Shown: positions 9,725-22,382 of the stretch, one piece after another | Layout of the letters: each line of letters begins with the position of its first letter | Position numbering within the stretch: the stretch's first letter is position 1 | Source: Zizania palustris | Taxonomy: Eukaryota > Streptophyta > Magnoliopsida > Poales > Poaceae | Direction: 5' to 3' | Assembly (NCBI GenBank): GCA_019279435.1 | Contig: JAAALK010000082.1 | Coordinates: 23,717,034 to 23,781,033 of the forward strand | Length of the DNA stretch: 64,000 nt | The notes under the pieces: model-generated | Databases searched by the model: none | What the model was told of the DNA's origin: nothing | What the model saw: the letters and a program-made list of their open reading frames with translations, nothing else | Program-made: the position numbers and the translations under genes

Positions 9725-11329
9725 ATGGCCAGTGAACCTCCTCCGTCGTCAGTGCCGGAGTCCTCCTTCCCCCTCCTCCTCTCCCCTCTCTCTCCCCGTC
9801 GCCAAGATGACCCGCGGGTCACTGGTGTGACCAGATCCAGCACCACTGCCGCCGGATCTACTCCTGGAACGTCGGCGGTGGGTGGCGTCTTCACCTTCAT
9901 GATGCAGGCGGCCTCCTTCCCCTTCCCCGCCGCGCTGCCACTCTGCTCAGCTACTGGCGGGCTGGACGCCGCCGCCAGCACCCTCTCCTCCCCGTTCGGC
10001 GGGATGGCCGCCATGGGAGCTCCCGCCCCCTTCCTAGCGCCGCCCCTGCTGACCACCGGTGAACCCTCCTTGGTGCCGCCCCTGATGGCCGGGCTCGGCG
10101 CTGCTACTGCGGGTCCCTCCTTCCCCACCGTGCTGCCATCGTTGGTAGTCGCTCCTAGGGCCGGATCTAGCCCTATTTTGGCTGCTGTGGGTTGGCCGGC
10201 CACCACCGATGTGGTTGCCGTCGACGCTGCCCTTGCTGCCGCCCTCGCCACCGCCAAGACCGCTCTTGCTTGGGAGAGTGCCCGCTAGGCCGCTGATGCG
10301 CTGGCCCAGCATGTTGCTGAGGCCGAGCGCCACCTCGGGGTTGCTGTTACCCTACCCCTACCACCGCGGATCCAGCTGTCACCGTAGATCTAGGTGTCGC
10401 TCAGCTCCACGCCCAGGCGGCCAGTGCCTAGAACATCCGGTCGCTCATGCCAGTCACGCTTGATCCCTCGTCGTCCTCCTACGCGCGCTAGTGAGATCTG
10501 GTGCTCCTCACACTCTAGTGCTATGCCCTGGATGACCACGTCCTCGTCGACACTCCAGTGATCGCCCGGGGTCGGCATGGCGGCGCATGGACAACGTGGT
10601 GCTGTCTTGGATCCTTGGTTCCGTCACTCTAGAGCTACAGGACATCATGCGAGAGCTTGGTGGCACTGCTCGTCAGGCCTGGGTTGCGATCGAGGGTTAG
10701 TTCCTTGGCAACCGCGAGACCCGTGCTCTCCAGTTGGACGCTGCCTTCCGCACCTTCGTCCAGGGGGATCTCTTCGTCTTGGAGTACTGCCGCCGCATGA
10801 AGGGGATGGCGGATTCCCTTCGTGACCTCGGAGAGCCTGTTGCGGAGCGCACACTTGTCCTCAACATCTTCCACGGTCTCGGCGACGCCTACGCCCACCT
10901 CCGGATGTGGATCACCAGGACAGTGTCGTTCCCGTCTTTCCACAAAGTCCGTGATGACCTTGTCCTCGAGGAGCTTACCTGGGGTCTTGCTCCCACGTCT
11001 ACCACCGAGACTGCTCTTGTCGCCTCCGTCTCCAGTAGGACCACCTCCCACCCACCGTCGACGCCGGCTCCTTCCCTTCTCGGTGCTCCTCCCGCCGGTT
11101 CCACCGCTGGAGGGGGTGGGCATAGTGGAGGTCGTCGTCGCCAGGGGGGCGACGTGGTGGTGCCAGTCGGAGTCCTACCTCCGCTACACCAGCCCCTGCC
11201 ACCGGGAGTGCGCCCCGATCATCCTTCTCCAACCCGTGATCGGGGCGCATTTCCATGTGGCCGAGGCAGTTCACAGTTGGAGCTCCTCGGCCTCCTACAC
11301 CACCTGCGGCCATGCTCACCTGGTGACCG
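9725..11329 (+). pseudogene. Degraded gag of the Ale-like copia
   Basis: ATG 9725 opens a proline/alanine/serine-rich N-terminus (187 codons, to 10288); the gag core then continues in other frames. The clearest piece is the stretch after 10577, including LQDIMRELGGTARQAW, a TAG near 10696, then FVQGDLFVLEYCRRMKGMAD and VLNIFHGLGDAYAHLR (from 10734), which match copia gag (UBN2-type). Several frameshifts and the stop make it non-functional. The GC-rich composition contrasts with the surrounding host DNA. Confidence 0.75.
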
Positions 11330-14146
11330 GTGCAACACGCACCACCTTTGGCGTGGGGTCCGTGGTCCGGAGGGTGGGATCAGGCGGCCCTCGCGCAGTC
11401 CTTCAACACTATGGCGTTAACTCTGTCGGCTGCCACAGACTGGGTGGCCGACTCGGGTGCCTCCTTATACACCACTCATGATGGTATTCTCTCCTCTCAC
11501 ATGCCACCCCACCCATCTTATCCTTCTTCCATCATGGTTGGGAATGGCTTGTGTCTTCCGGTCACCTCCGTGGGTGATGCGGATCCTTGTGGTTCTTTTC
11601 GCCTTCAAAATATTCTTGTTGCACCTAACATTGTTCACGATCTTATTTTCATTCATTAATTCACCACTGATAATTCGTGTTCTGTTGAATTTGACTCCTT
11701 TGGTTTGACTGTGAAGGATATGGTCACCTGGTGTCCTCTTCTCCGCTGTGACAGCACTGGACCCCTCTACACGCTTCGCCTTCCACCTTCCGCTGCTCCA
11801 TCCTCGTCCGCCCTTGTCGCCACAGCTTCCTCCACACTCTGGCACTGTCGGCTTGGTCACCCCGGTGTCGATGTTTTGGCTCAACTTTGTAGTAGCTCTG
11901 TTCCTTGTACTAGGGCTACCAGTGAGCATATTTATCATGCGTGTCAGTTAGGTCACCATGTTCGTCAACCTTTTCCTATTTCTTCTTTGCATGTTGTTCA
12001 TGTGTTTGACCTTATTCACTGTGACTTGTGGACCTCTCCGATCATGAGTATTTCTGGTTATAAATATTATCTGGTTGTTCTCGATGATTTCTCTCACTAC
12101 TCATGGACGTTTCTTTTGCGGTCCAAGTTAGATGCCTTCCCCATGCTCACTCACTTCTTTGCTTGGGTGTCTACTCAGTTTGCGGTTACTATCAAGGCAT
12201 TACAGTGTGATAATGGTCATGAGTTTGATAACTCTACTTCCTGGGCTTTCTTCCTCTCGAAGGGAGTCCAATTGCGCATGTCGTGCCCCTATACCTCCCC
12301 TCAGAATGGCAAGGTTGAGCGCATGATTCGTACCACTAACAATGTTATGCGCTCCATGCTCTTTCAGGCTTCGGCTCCCGCTCACTTGTGGGCTGAGAGC
12401 CTCCTTACTGCCACCTATCTGCTCAATCGCCTGCCTTCTAAGGCCACGTGCGCTCCCACCCCTCACCATGCCTTGTTTGGTACCCCTCCTTCCTACACTC
12501 ACCTTCGTGTCTTCGGGTGCGCTTGCTATCCCAACACTTCCGCCACTGCTCCTCACAAGCTTGCGCCCCGCTCGACCCTTTGTGTGTTTCTCGGCTACTC
12601 CCTCGATCATAAAGGGTACCGTTGTTTCGACCTCTCCTCTCATCGTGTTCTTATCTCACGACATGTCATATTCGCCGAGTCGGTATTTCCTTTCTCCGCC
12701 GACTCCACCCTCGCCTCCAGCCTTGAGTTGGAATCTCTGTTTTCTATTGACTCGGTGGTTCAGCCACCTTTGTCTTCTGCAAGTACACCTCCAGCTGTTC
12801 CGGCGGCTTTACTGCCGTCTGGCGAGCCTAGTGTGGCAGCAGGGCTGCCTGCCGCACCGTCCGCGGCCTCGGCGCCCTCGACTGTGCCACGTGCGGCCAC
12901 TCCACCACTGCCGGCGTTGCCCTCCGCGCCATGCGCGGCCCCAGAGTCCTCGGTTGTGCCGCGTGCGGCCGCTTCCCTATTGCCTCCTGTGCCTGGAGTC
13001 GACTCGCTGCTGCCTCCGGCACCATGTGCGGCCCCGACTTCTTCCTGCTACGCCGAGGCCGAAGTCAAGAGCGACACTTCTCTGTTTGTCCTCCACCACG
13101 GTGGTGACACAACCTACCTGCTGCTTTATGTGGATGACATTGTTCTCACTGCCTCCAACCAGTCTCTACTTCAGCGGGTTGTCTCCTCGTTGCAGTGGGA
13201 GTTTGCCATGAAGGATCTTGGTGTGCTCCATCACTTCTTGGGGGTGACAGTGGAACACCGCACTGATGGTCTATTCCTTCACCATCGCCAGTACGCCTTG
13301 GATATCCTTCAATGCGCCGGGATGACTGACTGCAAGCCATGTTCCACTCTAGTTGATGCTCTGGCCAAGATTTCTGGTACCAAGGGTGCACTAGTGGATG
13401 ATCTCACTGCCTACCGAAGCATTGCTGGTGCCCTTCAATATCTCACCTTCACTCGGCCAGATATCTCGTATGTAGTGCAGCAGGTGTGCCTTCACATGCA
13501 CGACCCACAAGACCTGCGCCTTACCGCTATGAAGCAGATTCTCCGCTATCTGCGCGGATCCCTCGACTTCAGGCTTCACCTTCGGCGTTCTCCGGTTACT
13601 GAGCTCATGGTTTACACTGACGCCGACTGGGCGGACTGCCCGGACATGCGTCACTCCACCTCCGGCTACGCCGTCTTCCTTGGTGGCAACCTCATGTCCT
13701 GGTCATCCAAGCGGCGGCCTGTTGTCTACCGCTCCAGTGCTGAGGCTGAGTACCGCGTTGTTGCCAACGGGGTGGCGGAGGCATCCTGGCTCCGACAGCT
13801 CCTAGGGGAACTCCACAGCCCCCTCGCCAGGAGCACTTTGGTCTACTGCGACAACGTCAGCGCTGTCTACCTCTCCACCAACCCCATCCAGCACCAGCGC
13901 ACCAAGCATGTGGAGATTGACCTCCACTTCGTCCGTGATCGTGTCGCCGTGGGAGATGTCCGTGTTCTACACGTTCCTACCACCTCCCAGTTTGCCGACA
14001 TCTTCACCAAGGGCTTGCCTTCCTCCACCTTCTCCGAGTTCCGCTCTAGTCTCAACATCCCCTGCGTCGGAGTTTTGACTGCGGGGGGGGTGTTAGAGTG
14101 TGTGTTTCTTTGGTGTGTGGGCCCCCTGTTTGGTGTGTGGGTGTAG
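11330..14146 (+). pseudogene. Protease, integrase and truncated RT/RNase H (Ale-like copia)
   Basis: Protease centre VADSGAS (about 11442) lies in a frame cut by TAA 11657-11659; the same frame then runs open to 14146. It holds a GAG-pre-integrase zinc region (LWHCRLGHPGV ... YHACQLGHH), the integrase core (VVLDDFSHYSW, CDNGHEF, SPQNGKVERM) and the downstream GCACYPN/FLGYS segment. After a proline/alanine linker (to about 13045) the frame enters RT only at the second half (YLLLYVDDIVLTAS), so the RT fingers are deleted. RNase H follows (YTDADWADC, SSAEAEYR, YCDNVSAVYL, KHVEIDLHFVRD). The terminal stop lies inside the inserted Sirevirus LTR. Confidence 0.85.
14091..14141 (+). repeat. 3' LTR of the Ale-like copia, first part
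   Basis: Starts TGTTAGAGTG directly after the G-rich PPT. It is interrupted by the Sirevirus at 14142, with GTGGG (14137-14141) duplicated at 32045-32049. Confidence 0.9.
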
Positions 14147-14489
14147 GACCGAAAGTAGCGACCAGAGGGGGGTGAATGGGCGCCTAAAAATTCTTTCGAA
14201 ACAATGGCCTGCTCCCAACACCCAACGCACCTCAAAAGACTTAGCAGCAAGACGTAAACAGATCGCCAAAACCTAAGAGTATCTAGCCTAGAAACGATCG
14301 GTGTTCTAAACAAAGAGACACCAACACAGTGCTAATAGACAAAATAATCAATGCATTCAAATCATGGCAGATCAAAACTTCACATAAATTAATCACAGCA
14401 ATCGATTGAGAGATTACTGTTCAAGGTTGTCTCCAGTAAGTTACTTGGCGAAGCCTGCAGTGTCGAAGCCTGTAGTGTCGACGCCTGCT

Positions 14490-15088
14490 TCAAAGTCTGC
14501 GGATTCGAAGCCTGTAGATTTGAAGCCTACAGATTCGAAGTCTGCTGATTCGAAGCCTTTAGATTCGAAGCCTGCAGATTCGAAGTCTGCTGATTCGAAG
14601 TCTGCTGATTCGAAGCCTGCAGATTCGAAGCCTGTAGATTCGAAGCCTGCTGATTCGAAGTCTGCTGATTCGAAGTCTGTAGATTCGAAGTCTGCTGATT
14701 CAAAGTCTGCGGATTCTAAGCCTGCAGATTCGAAGCCTGCAGATTCGAAGTCTGCTGATTCAAAGTCTGCTAATTCGGAGCCTGCAGATTCGAAGTCTGC
14801 TGATTCGAAGCCTGCAGATTCGAAGCCTGCAGATTCGAAGTCTGCTGATTCGAAGTCTGCAGATTCGAAGCCTCCAGATTGGAAGCCTGTAGATTCGAAG
14901 CCTGCAGATTCGAAGCCTGCAGATTCGAAGTCTGCTGATTTGAAGTCTGCAGATTCGAAGCCTGTAGATTCGAAGTCTGCAGATTCGAAGTCTGCTGATT
15001 CGAAGCCTACAGATTCGAAGTCTGCTGATTTGAAGGCTGCAGATTCGAAGCCTGCAGATTCGAAGTCTGCAGATTCGAAGCCTGCTTC
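14490..15088. repeat. 15-bp minisatellite in the Sirevirus 3' LTR
   Basis: About 40 units of a GATTCGAAGYCTGCW-type 15-mer. As the unit is a multiple of three, both strands are open: plus reads ADSKP/ADSKS repeats, minus reads FESAD/FESAG repeats. The open frames are a by-product of the repeat, not evidence for a protein. The copy in the other LTR (30690-31036) has about 23 units. Confidence 0.9.
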
Positions 15089-15518
15089 ACAGAGTTGGAC
15101 TTCACACAAGAAAAGAGACTTTGGCCCTGTCAACTCTATCAAAAAGCAACACAGGAAAAGCAAGACTAGAGTACTAGCACACTGTAGTTACACAGAAGTA
15201 GTATTACTTGCAACCAGCAAGAACTAGTACTCCTCACGTGAAGAACAGAAGCCACAGAGACACATCTTCTCAAGAAAAATTGCTGTGCGCGTGAGACGAA
15301 GCCATAAAAATGCTGCAGATTTGCTGCACACGAACAGAGAATAGAAGCTTACTGCATCAAGAAGAACCAAAATAAATGCCAGACAAAATGCTAAGAGCAG
15401 AAGCCTGGCGGCGCACAAACAGGAGAGAAAAATGCAGGGAACAAAGAGGAATGACCCAAGGAATGGATTGAAAAGTGATTTCAGCAAAAGGGTAGTCCAA
15501 CCCTAGGGATTAGGGCCC

Positions 15519-15526
15519 TATTTATA
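15519..15526 (-). promoter_or_regulatory. TATA box in the Sirevirus LTR
   Basis: TATAAATAGGG on the minus strand; the same box lies at 31470-31477 in the 5' LTR, where it would drive the genomic transcript. Confidence 0.65.
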
Positions 15527-16093
15527 GGCTGCCCAATGACCTAGAATATTCCACCAGCCCCTTAGGGTTTTTACAGACGCTAAAATAAAAGAAAAGACTC
15601 AACTGCCCTTAGGATTTTTTACAGACTCGACTGACTGACTGTGGGCCTAGAGATACAGATGACTTATCCAGAAGCTAAGCTTTCGTAGCGACTACGGCTT
15701 CTCTTCTGGACAGTCTAATACAAGATCGACGGTTGTCAGTTTTGCGCCGAAACTGACAAAGCCTCCACCGACTTTGCACCAGGTACCCGGATTGGGCCGG
15801 CATGATTTCGCAGCTCTCTCAGCCCGGCAATCACTCACCGCCCGTGTACCTGAGTCAATCCTGGTCAACAGCCCAGTGGGTCTTCTGCTGCTTCTGACCC
15901 ATGTACTCGTATTGGGCCAGCCCGACTTCGCAGCCTCCTCTTCCCGACAGTCGCTTGCTGCCCGTGTACCTGAGTCACACGCGGCCCATGAAACAGCAGA
16001 TCTCCTTTCTTCTTCTGTCCTCTTTGACTATCGTTGACAATGACTCATCACATCTGGAGCCATGAGGCCCACGCTATTCAGCATGGCTCCTCA

Positions 16094-17441
16094 ATCTCCC
16101 CCTTGATGAGTGCATTGTCAACACTTAACTTCTTCAGCTCTTCAAAATTTGCAAGCAACAGTGGAAACACGAAAACAAAACACAAGAAAACCAAAGAAGA
16201 AAATGAAGTAAAAGTTTAACCCTAATGACCAAAAGCCGAACAAACGCAAGAAACGATCATTATGGTTAACCAAAGGTAAAAGCTCAAAATGAGTGCGATC
16301 TCAGAAACAACAACAAGGATATCAAAAGAGTAAGAAACAAATCCCAGAGAAAGCCAAAACTCCCCCTTGAACTCTTATCCCAAAATTTCTCCCCCTTGTT
16401 GACAAGTGGACTCATCAAGCACTCAAAAGAGACACAAACTCCCCCTGAAATGCAACTCCCCCTCAAAATATGTAATGAATGCAACTGGGGTGCATGTGGA
16501 GTGTAGAAAGCATGCTTCTCAGATATGATTGACTGCAATTACAACATCTAACAAGTAGAGCAAAAGATATACTGTCTAAGACACATGGCATGATCAGTGC
16601 AACAGAGGATATCTAAAGAAAGTCATTAGCACGCATTTTTCAGTTTTTGCAAACAAAAGCATCACCACATTTTCCCGTAAACAAGCACGGTAAAGCATGA
16701 GATGCAAAAGCTAACTGATATCTACCAAGATAAGCATTGTCCAAATCAAAGTGCTTCAGCAAACTTGTTATTATTTCAATTTTCAAGCTTTTTCTTTTCT
16801 CTTTTTCATTTATGCCAGGGGTTATTTGCGTGTCAAACCTTATGCTGACCGATCAAGTCAAGCCTAGGCCAGATCTGGACCATCAGAAGCTTAAGACATT
16901 GATCTTGGCATATACTACATTGTCCTAGTTCATACCAAAGTGCTATGGTACGCAGTCCAGAACAATGCAATGCGACAAAGCAAACCCACCTGGATCTTTT
17001 CAAATTATGCATAAAAAGGCATGGAATTTTCATTTTTCTTGTTTTGTCAGCATTTTTATAGCACATTTCCATGTGTGAAAGCAGAAAGATGTCCAAGTTG
17101 CATGTTTGCATCTAAGTCAGGAACTGGCTACAAGGCATGTAACAGATAGCAAAAACATTCATCCTACACATGCTAGTTACCAGAAGCAATGGTGATCATT
17201 TTTCAAGTTTTAAAGCATAAAAGTCATGCATATGACAGATATCAGACATATCAAGTGAACTGAGCCAAAGCATGATCATTGACAAGTATTCAAAAGCATG
17301 TACCAGCTAGAATAAGTAAAGCAGTTCAATCATATAACAGAAGCAGCTCTAAGGTGTGATATGTGAATATGCAAGATATGAACACACACAAAAAGACTCA
17401 AGAAAAGAGTAAAGAAGAAAGAAAAACTGACGCAAAATATC
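16094..17441 (-). other. Non-coding 3' region and polypurine cluster of the Sirevirus
   Basis: About 1.35 kb between the pol stop and the 3' LTR (minus-strand order), with no credible ORF; an envelope-like gene, present in some Sireviruses, is absent. Next to the LTR are several C-rich blocks (16098-16104, 16369-16375, 16390-16396, 16440-16446, 16456-16462), i.e. GGGGGAG-type polypurine tracts on the coding strand, a Sirevirus signature. The proximal one touches the LTR. Confidence 0.75.
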
Positions 17442-19034
17442 CTAGAAAGGATACACAACACCCAAATCCCCTCGTAAACGCTCAAAGGTAGATTGATCTA
17501 GGGGTTTGGTGAAAATGTCAGCCAACTGATGATGGGTATCAACATGAACAAGGTCAATGACACCTTTCTCATATTGATCCCTCAGAAAGTGAAAGCGCAC
17601 ATCAATGTGTTTGGTTTTTGAATGGAGACATGGGTTTTTCCCTACACTAACAGCACTGCTGCTATCGCAAAACAATGGAACCCTGGTAGGAAAGAATAAC
17701 CCAAAATCTCGCAGAGTGGAAATCATCCAAACTAACTGTGAGCAGCAGCTAGCAGCAGCCACATACTCAGCCTCAGTGGTCGAAAGAGCAACTCCAGATT
17801 GCTTTCGAGAAGACCAAGACACAAGTGAAGAACCAAGAAACTGGCAAGTACCGGAAGTCGACTTGAGATCCAACCGGCACCCACCAAAATCGGCATCCGA
17901 AAAGCCAGATAAATCGAGAAATGATGATGCTGAATAGTAAAGATCGAGATCAGGCGCATATGTGAGATACCTGAAGATGCGCTTGACAGCCTGCCGATGA
18001 GACGCGCGTGGTGAAGACTGAAAACGCGCGCAAAGTCCCACGGCGAACTGAATGTCCGGTCTTGTCGCCGTCAAGTACAGCAGCGAACCGATCATCCCTC
18101 GAAACTCTCTCTCATTGACCTTGACGCCGCTCTCGTCCTTGTCTAGTCCTCCAGATGTGCCCATTGTGGTCATCTGCGGCTTCAGCTCACCACTAAAGTC
18201 AAATTTTTTCAACATATCACGAGTGTACTTACCTTGGTGGATGAAAGTGACGTCCTTGGTCTGCTTGATCTGGAGCCCTAAGAAGTACTTGAGCTCACCC
18301 ATGAGGCTCATCTCAAACTCACTGTGCATCTGCTCAGAAAACTTGGACACAAGATCATTCGTAGTACCGCCAAAGATAATATCGTCCACGTAAATCTGAG
18401 CGACTAAGAAATCTGAAGCATCTTTGAGCAAGAAGAGAGTCTTATCCACCGAACCCATCACAAAGCCATTCCCCAACAAAAATTGCTTCAACCGGTCATA
18501 CCAAGCCATGGGGGCTTGCTTCAACCTGTATAAAGCTTTTTGCAATTTAAAAACACGTCGAGGAAACTTAGGGTTCTCAAAACCGGGGGGCTGCCTAACA
18601 TAAACTTCCTCCTCTATGAACCCATTCAGAAAAGCACTCTTAACATCCATTTGAAAAAGCTTAAAACCCTTCGAAGCAGCAAAAGCTAAGAGAATGCGAA
18701 TGGACTCAAGACGGGCAACAGGGGCGAAAGTTTCTTCAAAATCAATACCTTCTTTCTGGCAAAAACCCTGGGCAACTAGTCGATCTTTGGTGCACACCAC
18801 AACCCCATCTTCACCTTGTTTGTTCTTGAACACCCACTTGGTGCCTATGGGGTTGCATCCTGGTGGCGCCTCAACTAGTGTCCAAACCCGATTACGGACA
18901 AAGTTTTCAAGCTCTTCTTGCATAGCATTAATCCAATTTGAATCAGAAAGAGCATGAGAAACATCTCTCGGCTCAAAAGATGCAACAAAAGCAGATTCGG
19001 AAAACACAGCAAGAGAGTTACCAGATAAACGCAA
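17442..19034 (-). pseudogene. Reverse transcriptase and RNase H (Sirevirus)
   Basis: 530 open codons on the minus strand. Copia RT: WINAMQEELENFVRNRVWTL, TKWVFKNKQGEDG, FQMDVKSAFLNGFIEEEVYV and the catalytic YVDDIIFGG. RNase H: GFSDADFGGCRLD, STTEAEYVAAASCC and KHIDVRFHFLRDQYEKG, ending QSTFERLRGDLGVVYPF. This part is itself open, but the upstream integrase is cut by frameshifts (near 19570-19620 and 19270), so no full polyprotein can be made. Confidence 0.88.
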
Positions 19035-19270
19035 AGTCCTCTCGGTCTAATCACCGATGATGAGCTCTGAGGGGTGATCACGCTGAACTGCTCGGGTTCC
19101 CTGGTGATCTGAAGTCAACTCACCGGAGTCAGCAGCTGGCACCTCTGGACTCGACTGAGGGGGCTCGATCGAAGTGGAAGAAGTGATCAGAGGTCTGCCC
19201 TCGACCTTAGTCGAAGTCTCAAAAGGTGTGGGCTCTGCAGGGGGTGCAGAAGGCCCACCCTCATCAGCAG

Positions 19271-20627
19271 CTAGAGTATCCTCATCTTCCTCGAAGATGG
19301 ACTCTCGAGCTCATCATCACTAGAGAGCTCAAAAGGAGTCAAAGAAGGCATGGACTCGTCAAAAGAAACTTCGCAAGTCTCGACAAGCAACTGGGAGTCG
19401 AGGTTCCAAACCCGGAAGCCTCGTGAATGCAAAGTGTAACCAAGAAAAACACCATCCCAGCAACGAGATTCAAACTTGTCCAAATGCCCTCCCTTCTTGA
19501 GCACAAAGCACTTGCAGCCAAACGCTCGCAAGTGGCTCACCTTGGGTTGTCTGCCAAACCGCAACTCATACGAAGTCTTACCTAAGTAAGCTCGAAGAAA
19601 AATGCGGTTGGCCAGATGCCATGTTCATGGCTTCAGCCCAAAAACGCCTAGGAGTCCTGTGCTCATCGAGCCTCGTCCTGGCCATCTCGACTAGCGTGCG
19701 GTTCTTTCGTTCCACAACGCCGTTCTGTGGGGGAGTATAAGGAGAAGAAAACTGATGGTCCAAACCCTGATCACTACAGAAACTGACGAACAGAGAGTTC
19801 TTGAACTCAGAGCCGTTGTCGGAGCGAATTGCTCGCATCCGACTATTGTTCTCATTCTTCAGCTTCAAAATCAGGTCATGAACAAACTGAAATGTTTCAT
19901 CCTTAGACTCCAAAAAGAAAACCCATGAGAATCGAGAAAAATCGTCAACAATCACAAGCGCGTACCACTTCCCACCGACTGAGCGCACCCGAGCTGGACC
20001 AACAGTGTCCAAGTGTAACAGCTCGCCCGGATACGAAGTCATCACCAGAGTCACGGGTGAGTGAGAAGCAGCAACCATTTTCCCATGATGACAGGGATGA
20101 CAAATTAGATCTTTCTCCATTTTAAGCTTGGGCAATCCTCGGATGAGGTCCATAGAGCTTAATCTGACTAGCAGATCAAAACTCAAATGACCTAACCTCC
20201 TATGCCACTTCCAGAGCTCAGAAGAAGATCCAACAATCAAGCAACGAGAAGGGCCAAAAGAACTAGAGAAGTCAATTCGAAAAACTTTATTGAAAGGTAA
20301 GATCTGGCAAATCAAAGACCCTCTAGAATCAAACACAGAAGAATTGCCCTTCTTAAAACACACTTCCAAACCATCCTCAAGAAGTTGCGAAACCGAAATC
20401 AAGTTAAAGTTCAGATTTTTAACTAAAGCAACATTCTTCAAGGAAAAATTGTCTGAAATGTGAATTGAGCCAATGCCACTTACTTTCCCTTGACCACTGT
20501 TCCCGAATGTGATGTACTCTTTGGAGCTCGGGGGAGTGATACTGGAGAACCATCTGCGATGTCCCGTCATGTGGCGAGAGCATCCTGAGTCCATGATCCA
20601 AACATCCTCCAGTCCCCGATCCTGCAC
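19271..20627 (-). pseudogene. Protease and integrase (Sirevirus)
   Basis: Minus strand. Protease motif WIMDSGCSRHMTG (about 20597-20559); GAG-pre-integrase finger (HRRLGHLSF ... CHPCHHGK); integrase core with LHLDTVGPARV, VIVDDFSRFSWVFF, RSDNGSEF and PYTPPQNGVVERKN. At about 19620 the frame shifts, losing the expected continuation; the following piece (LRAFGCKCFVLKKG ... VFLGYTLHSRGFRVWN, 19564-19271) is in another frame and is again shifted relative to RT. Decayed. Confidence 0.85.
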
Positions 20628-20629
20628 AA

Positions 20630-22377
20630 TCAGTGGCTGTAAGTGGGAGCAAATGGTCCCGCACCATGTTTAGCAAACGACTCGGCCACGAGGACTTGGA
20701 CCAAAACGCGGCTCAAAGCGCGGTCCTCGGTTCTGCCTAAAGACTCGGCCACGAGGTCCAGGACCGTAGTCAACACGGCCTGGAGCTCTGCCGGAACGAA
20801 CACCACTATCTGGAGCATGGGCATGAAAGTCGTCTCCCCTACCACCACCTACACGACGTGGCCTGGCCTCCAGCCTCTCCCCGCGTTGAGGAACATGCAG
20901 TCTACCATCCTGCTGGTAGAACTGCTCCTGATCACTACGAGCTCTCTCTGCTCTCTCAACCCGCTTCCTCCTGAAGCAAAACTCCGCAAGATGCCCGTCT
21001 CTCTGACAGTACTCACAATGATAGGTGGGCTTCTTGGGATGTGGTTGAGGCTTGGAATTCTTGGGCTTAGTGGTGATTGGTGTTGTCTTCTTGGGCTGAG
21101 AGGGTCCAGGAAGAGAGTCTAGAGAGGTGTGGAGGTGTTTGAGCTTTGAAATCCAGATAGGTTTCTTGGGTGAAGCTTTGGGTGGTTCATGAATTACTCT
21201 ATCCTTGGGCTGACAAGCCTCGGAAGACTCAGTGGAGTGAGTCTTGGGGTATCTCTGCCCAGGAGTCATTTTACTCCACTCCACTGCCCGGCTAATGGCA
21301 CTCTCAAAGTCAGCCTTGGTGTAGGTGTAACCTACCCCAAACCCATCCTGCCTCTTGAACTGCTGGATCATCATGCCGAGCTGTGGCTCTCAGGCACTCA
21401 TCCAACTCAGGATAGAACGGAGGTAAAAGTTCTCATTCTGAGAATCAGCTAGCTCCTCTCTTAAAGAAGCTAGAACATCCACCTGAGACAAGCAGGTCTC
21501 ACACTCACTCTCTACTTGGACAGACTTTTCGGCTTTCAGCTTGATCAATTCCATTCTAAGAGACAAACAGTTCTCACAGACAGTGGGTGGAACTGATAGT
21601 GTCTCAAGCTCTAGCCTAGTCTGCGCAAGCTCAGCTCTCAACCTCTCCAAATCACCCAAATGCTCATCGCCCTTGGATTTCAGCTTAGCTAAGGCAGCTA
21701 GATGAGATGAGCAATCAATACAGGGTGCGACGACAGTGGCTTGAGCATCTTTCAGCTCCAGCTGAGCGCTTTCAAGCTCAGTGGCCAAAGCGTCCCTCTC
21801 ATCAACCCTTTCTGTGTACCTGGGCTTCAGAGTTGACAGGTCACACAGAAGCACCTCACACTTCGGACAGTCACTGCTATCACCCAAGCAAGGGGAAGAA
21901 GATAGACTCTCAATTCTGTCGTTGGCTACGGCAAGCTCACTCTCTAACTCATCTATCCTCTTCTTGGCCCCCCTAAGCAGTTTTTCCCGATACTTTAACT
22001 CCTGACGATTGCTCTCAAGTAAATCAACAATTTCACGCTCATAAGATGATACCTTTTCGTTGTCGTCGTCGGAGTCATCGGAGGAGCTCTTTTCTTCCTT
22101 ATCCCCAAGAGCCATTGAGCAGAAACTCTTGCGGGATCTTCGGCGCTGGTGTGAGTGGCTCTTCAGTCTGTCCCCGAAAGCCATGAAGCAGAGGCCCGCC
22201 GGATCGTCCTTGTCCTTCCCCTTCCTGATGACGATCTCCTCATCGCTTGAGCTCGATGAAGAGGAAGAAGGTGTAGCAAGGGCCAACGACTTTGATCCAG
22301 AACCAGTGAGATTTGATCTCAGCTGGATATCAACCTCAGTGGCCTTTAACTTGCTAAACAACTCAGAAATGGTCAAG
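20630..22377 (-). pseudogene. Gag, C-terminal two thirds (Sirevirus)
   Basis: Minus strand, downstream of the insertion at 22383-29727. Begins with gag core (ISELFSKLKATEVD), then a long acidic/coiled-coil region (aa-rich in E, K, S, with paired cysteines such as CPKC, CENC, CETC), typical of Sirevirus gag. An in-frame TGA lies at 21390-21392; the same frame continues through FKRQDGFGVGYTYTKADFE to the zinc knuckle CEYCQRDGHLAEFC (about 21020) and an arginine/glycine-rich tail. A further frameshift near 20690 separates it from protease. Confidence 0.8.
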
Positions 22378-22382
22378 GTATC

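Larger units (their letters stand above)
14142..16093 (-). repeat. 3' LTR of the Sirevirus element
   Basis: 1,952 bp, about 254 bp longer than its partner (30347-32044), mainly because its internal 15-bp minisatellite has more units. It contains a minus-strand TATAAATA (15519-15526). Confidence 0.9.

Noticed and set aside
9637..10257. Minus-strand 206-codon ORF opposite copia gag
   Set aside because: A GC-rich shadow of the gag N-terminus on the plus strand.
14406..15227. Long ORFs in both strands of the Sirevirus LTR (DSKPA and FESAD repeats)
   Set aside because: They arise from a 15-bp tandem repeat; the partner LTR has a different length and a broken frame, and no start context or domain is present.
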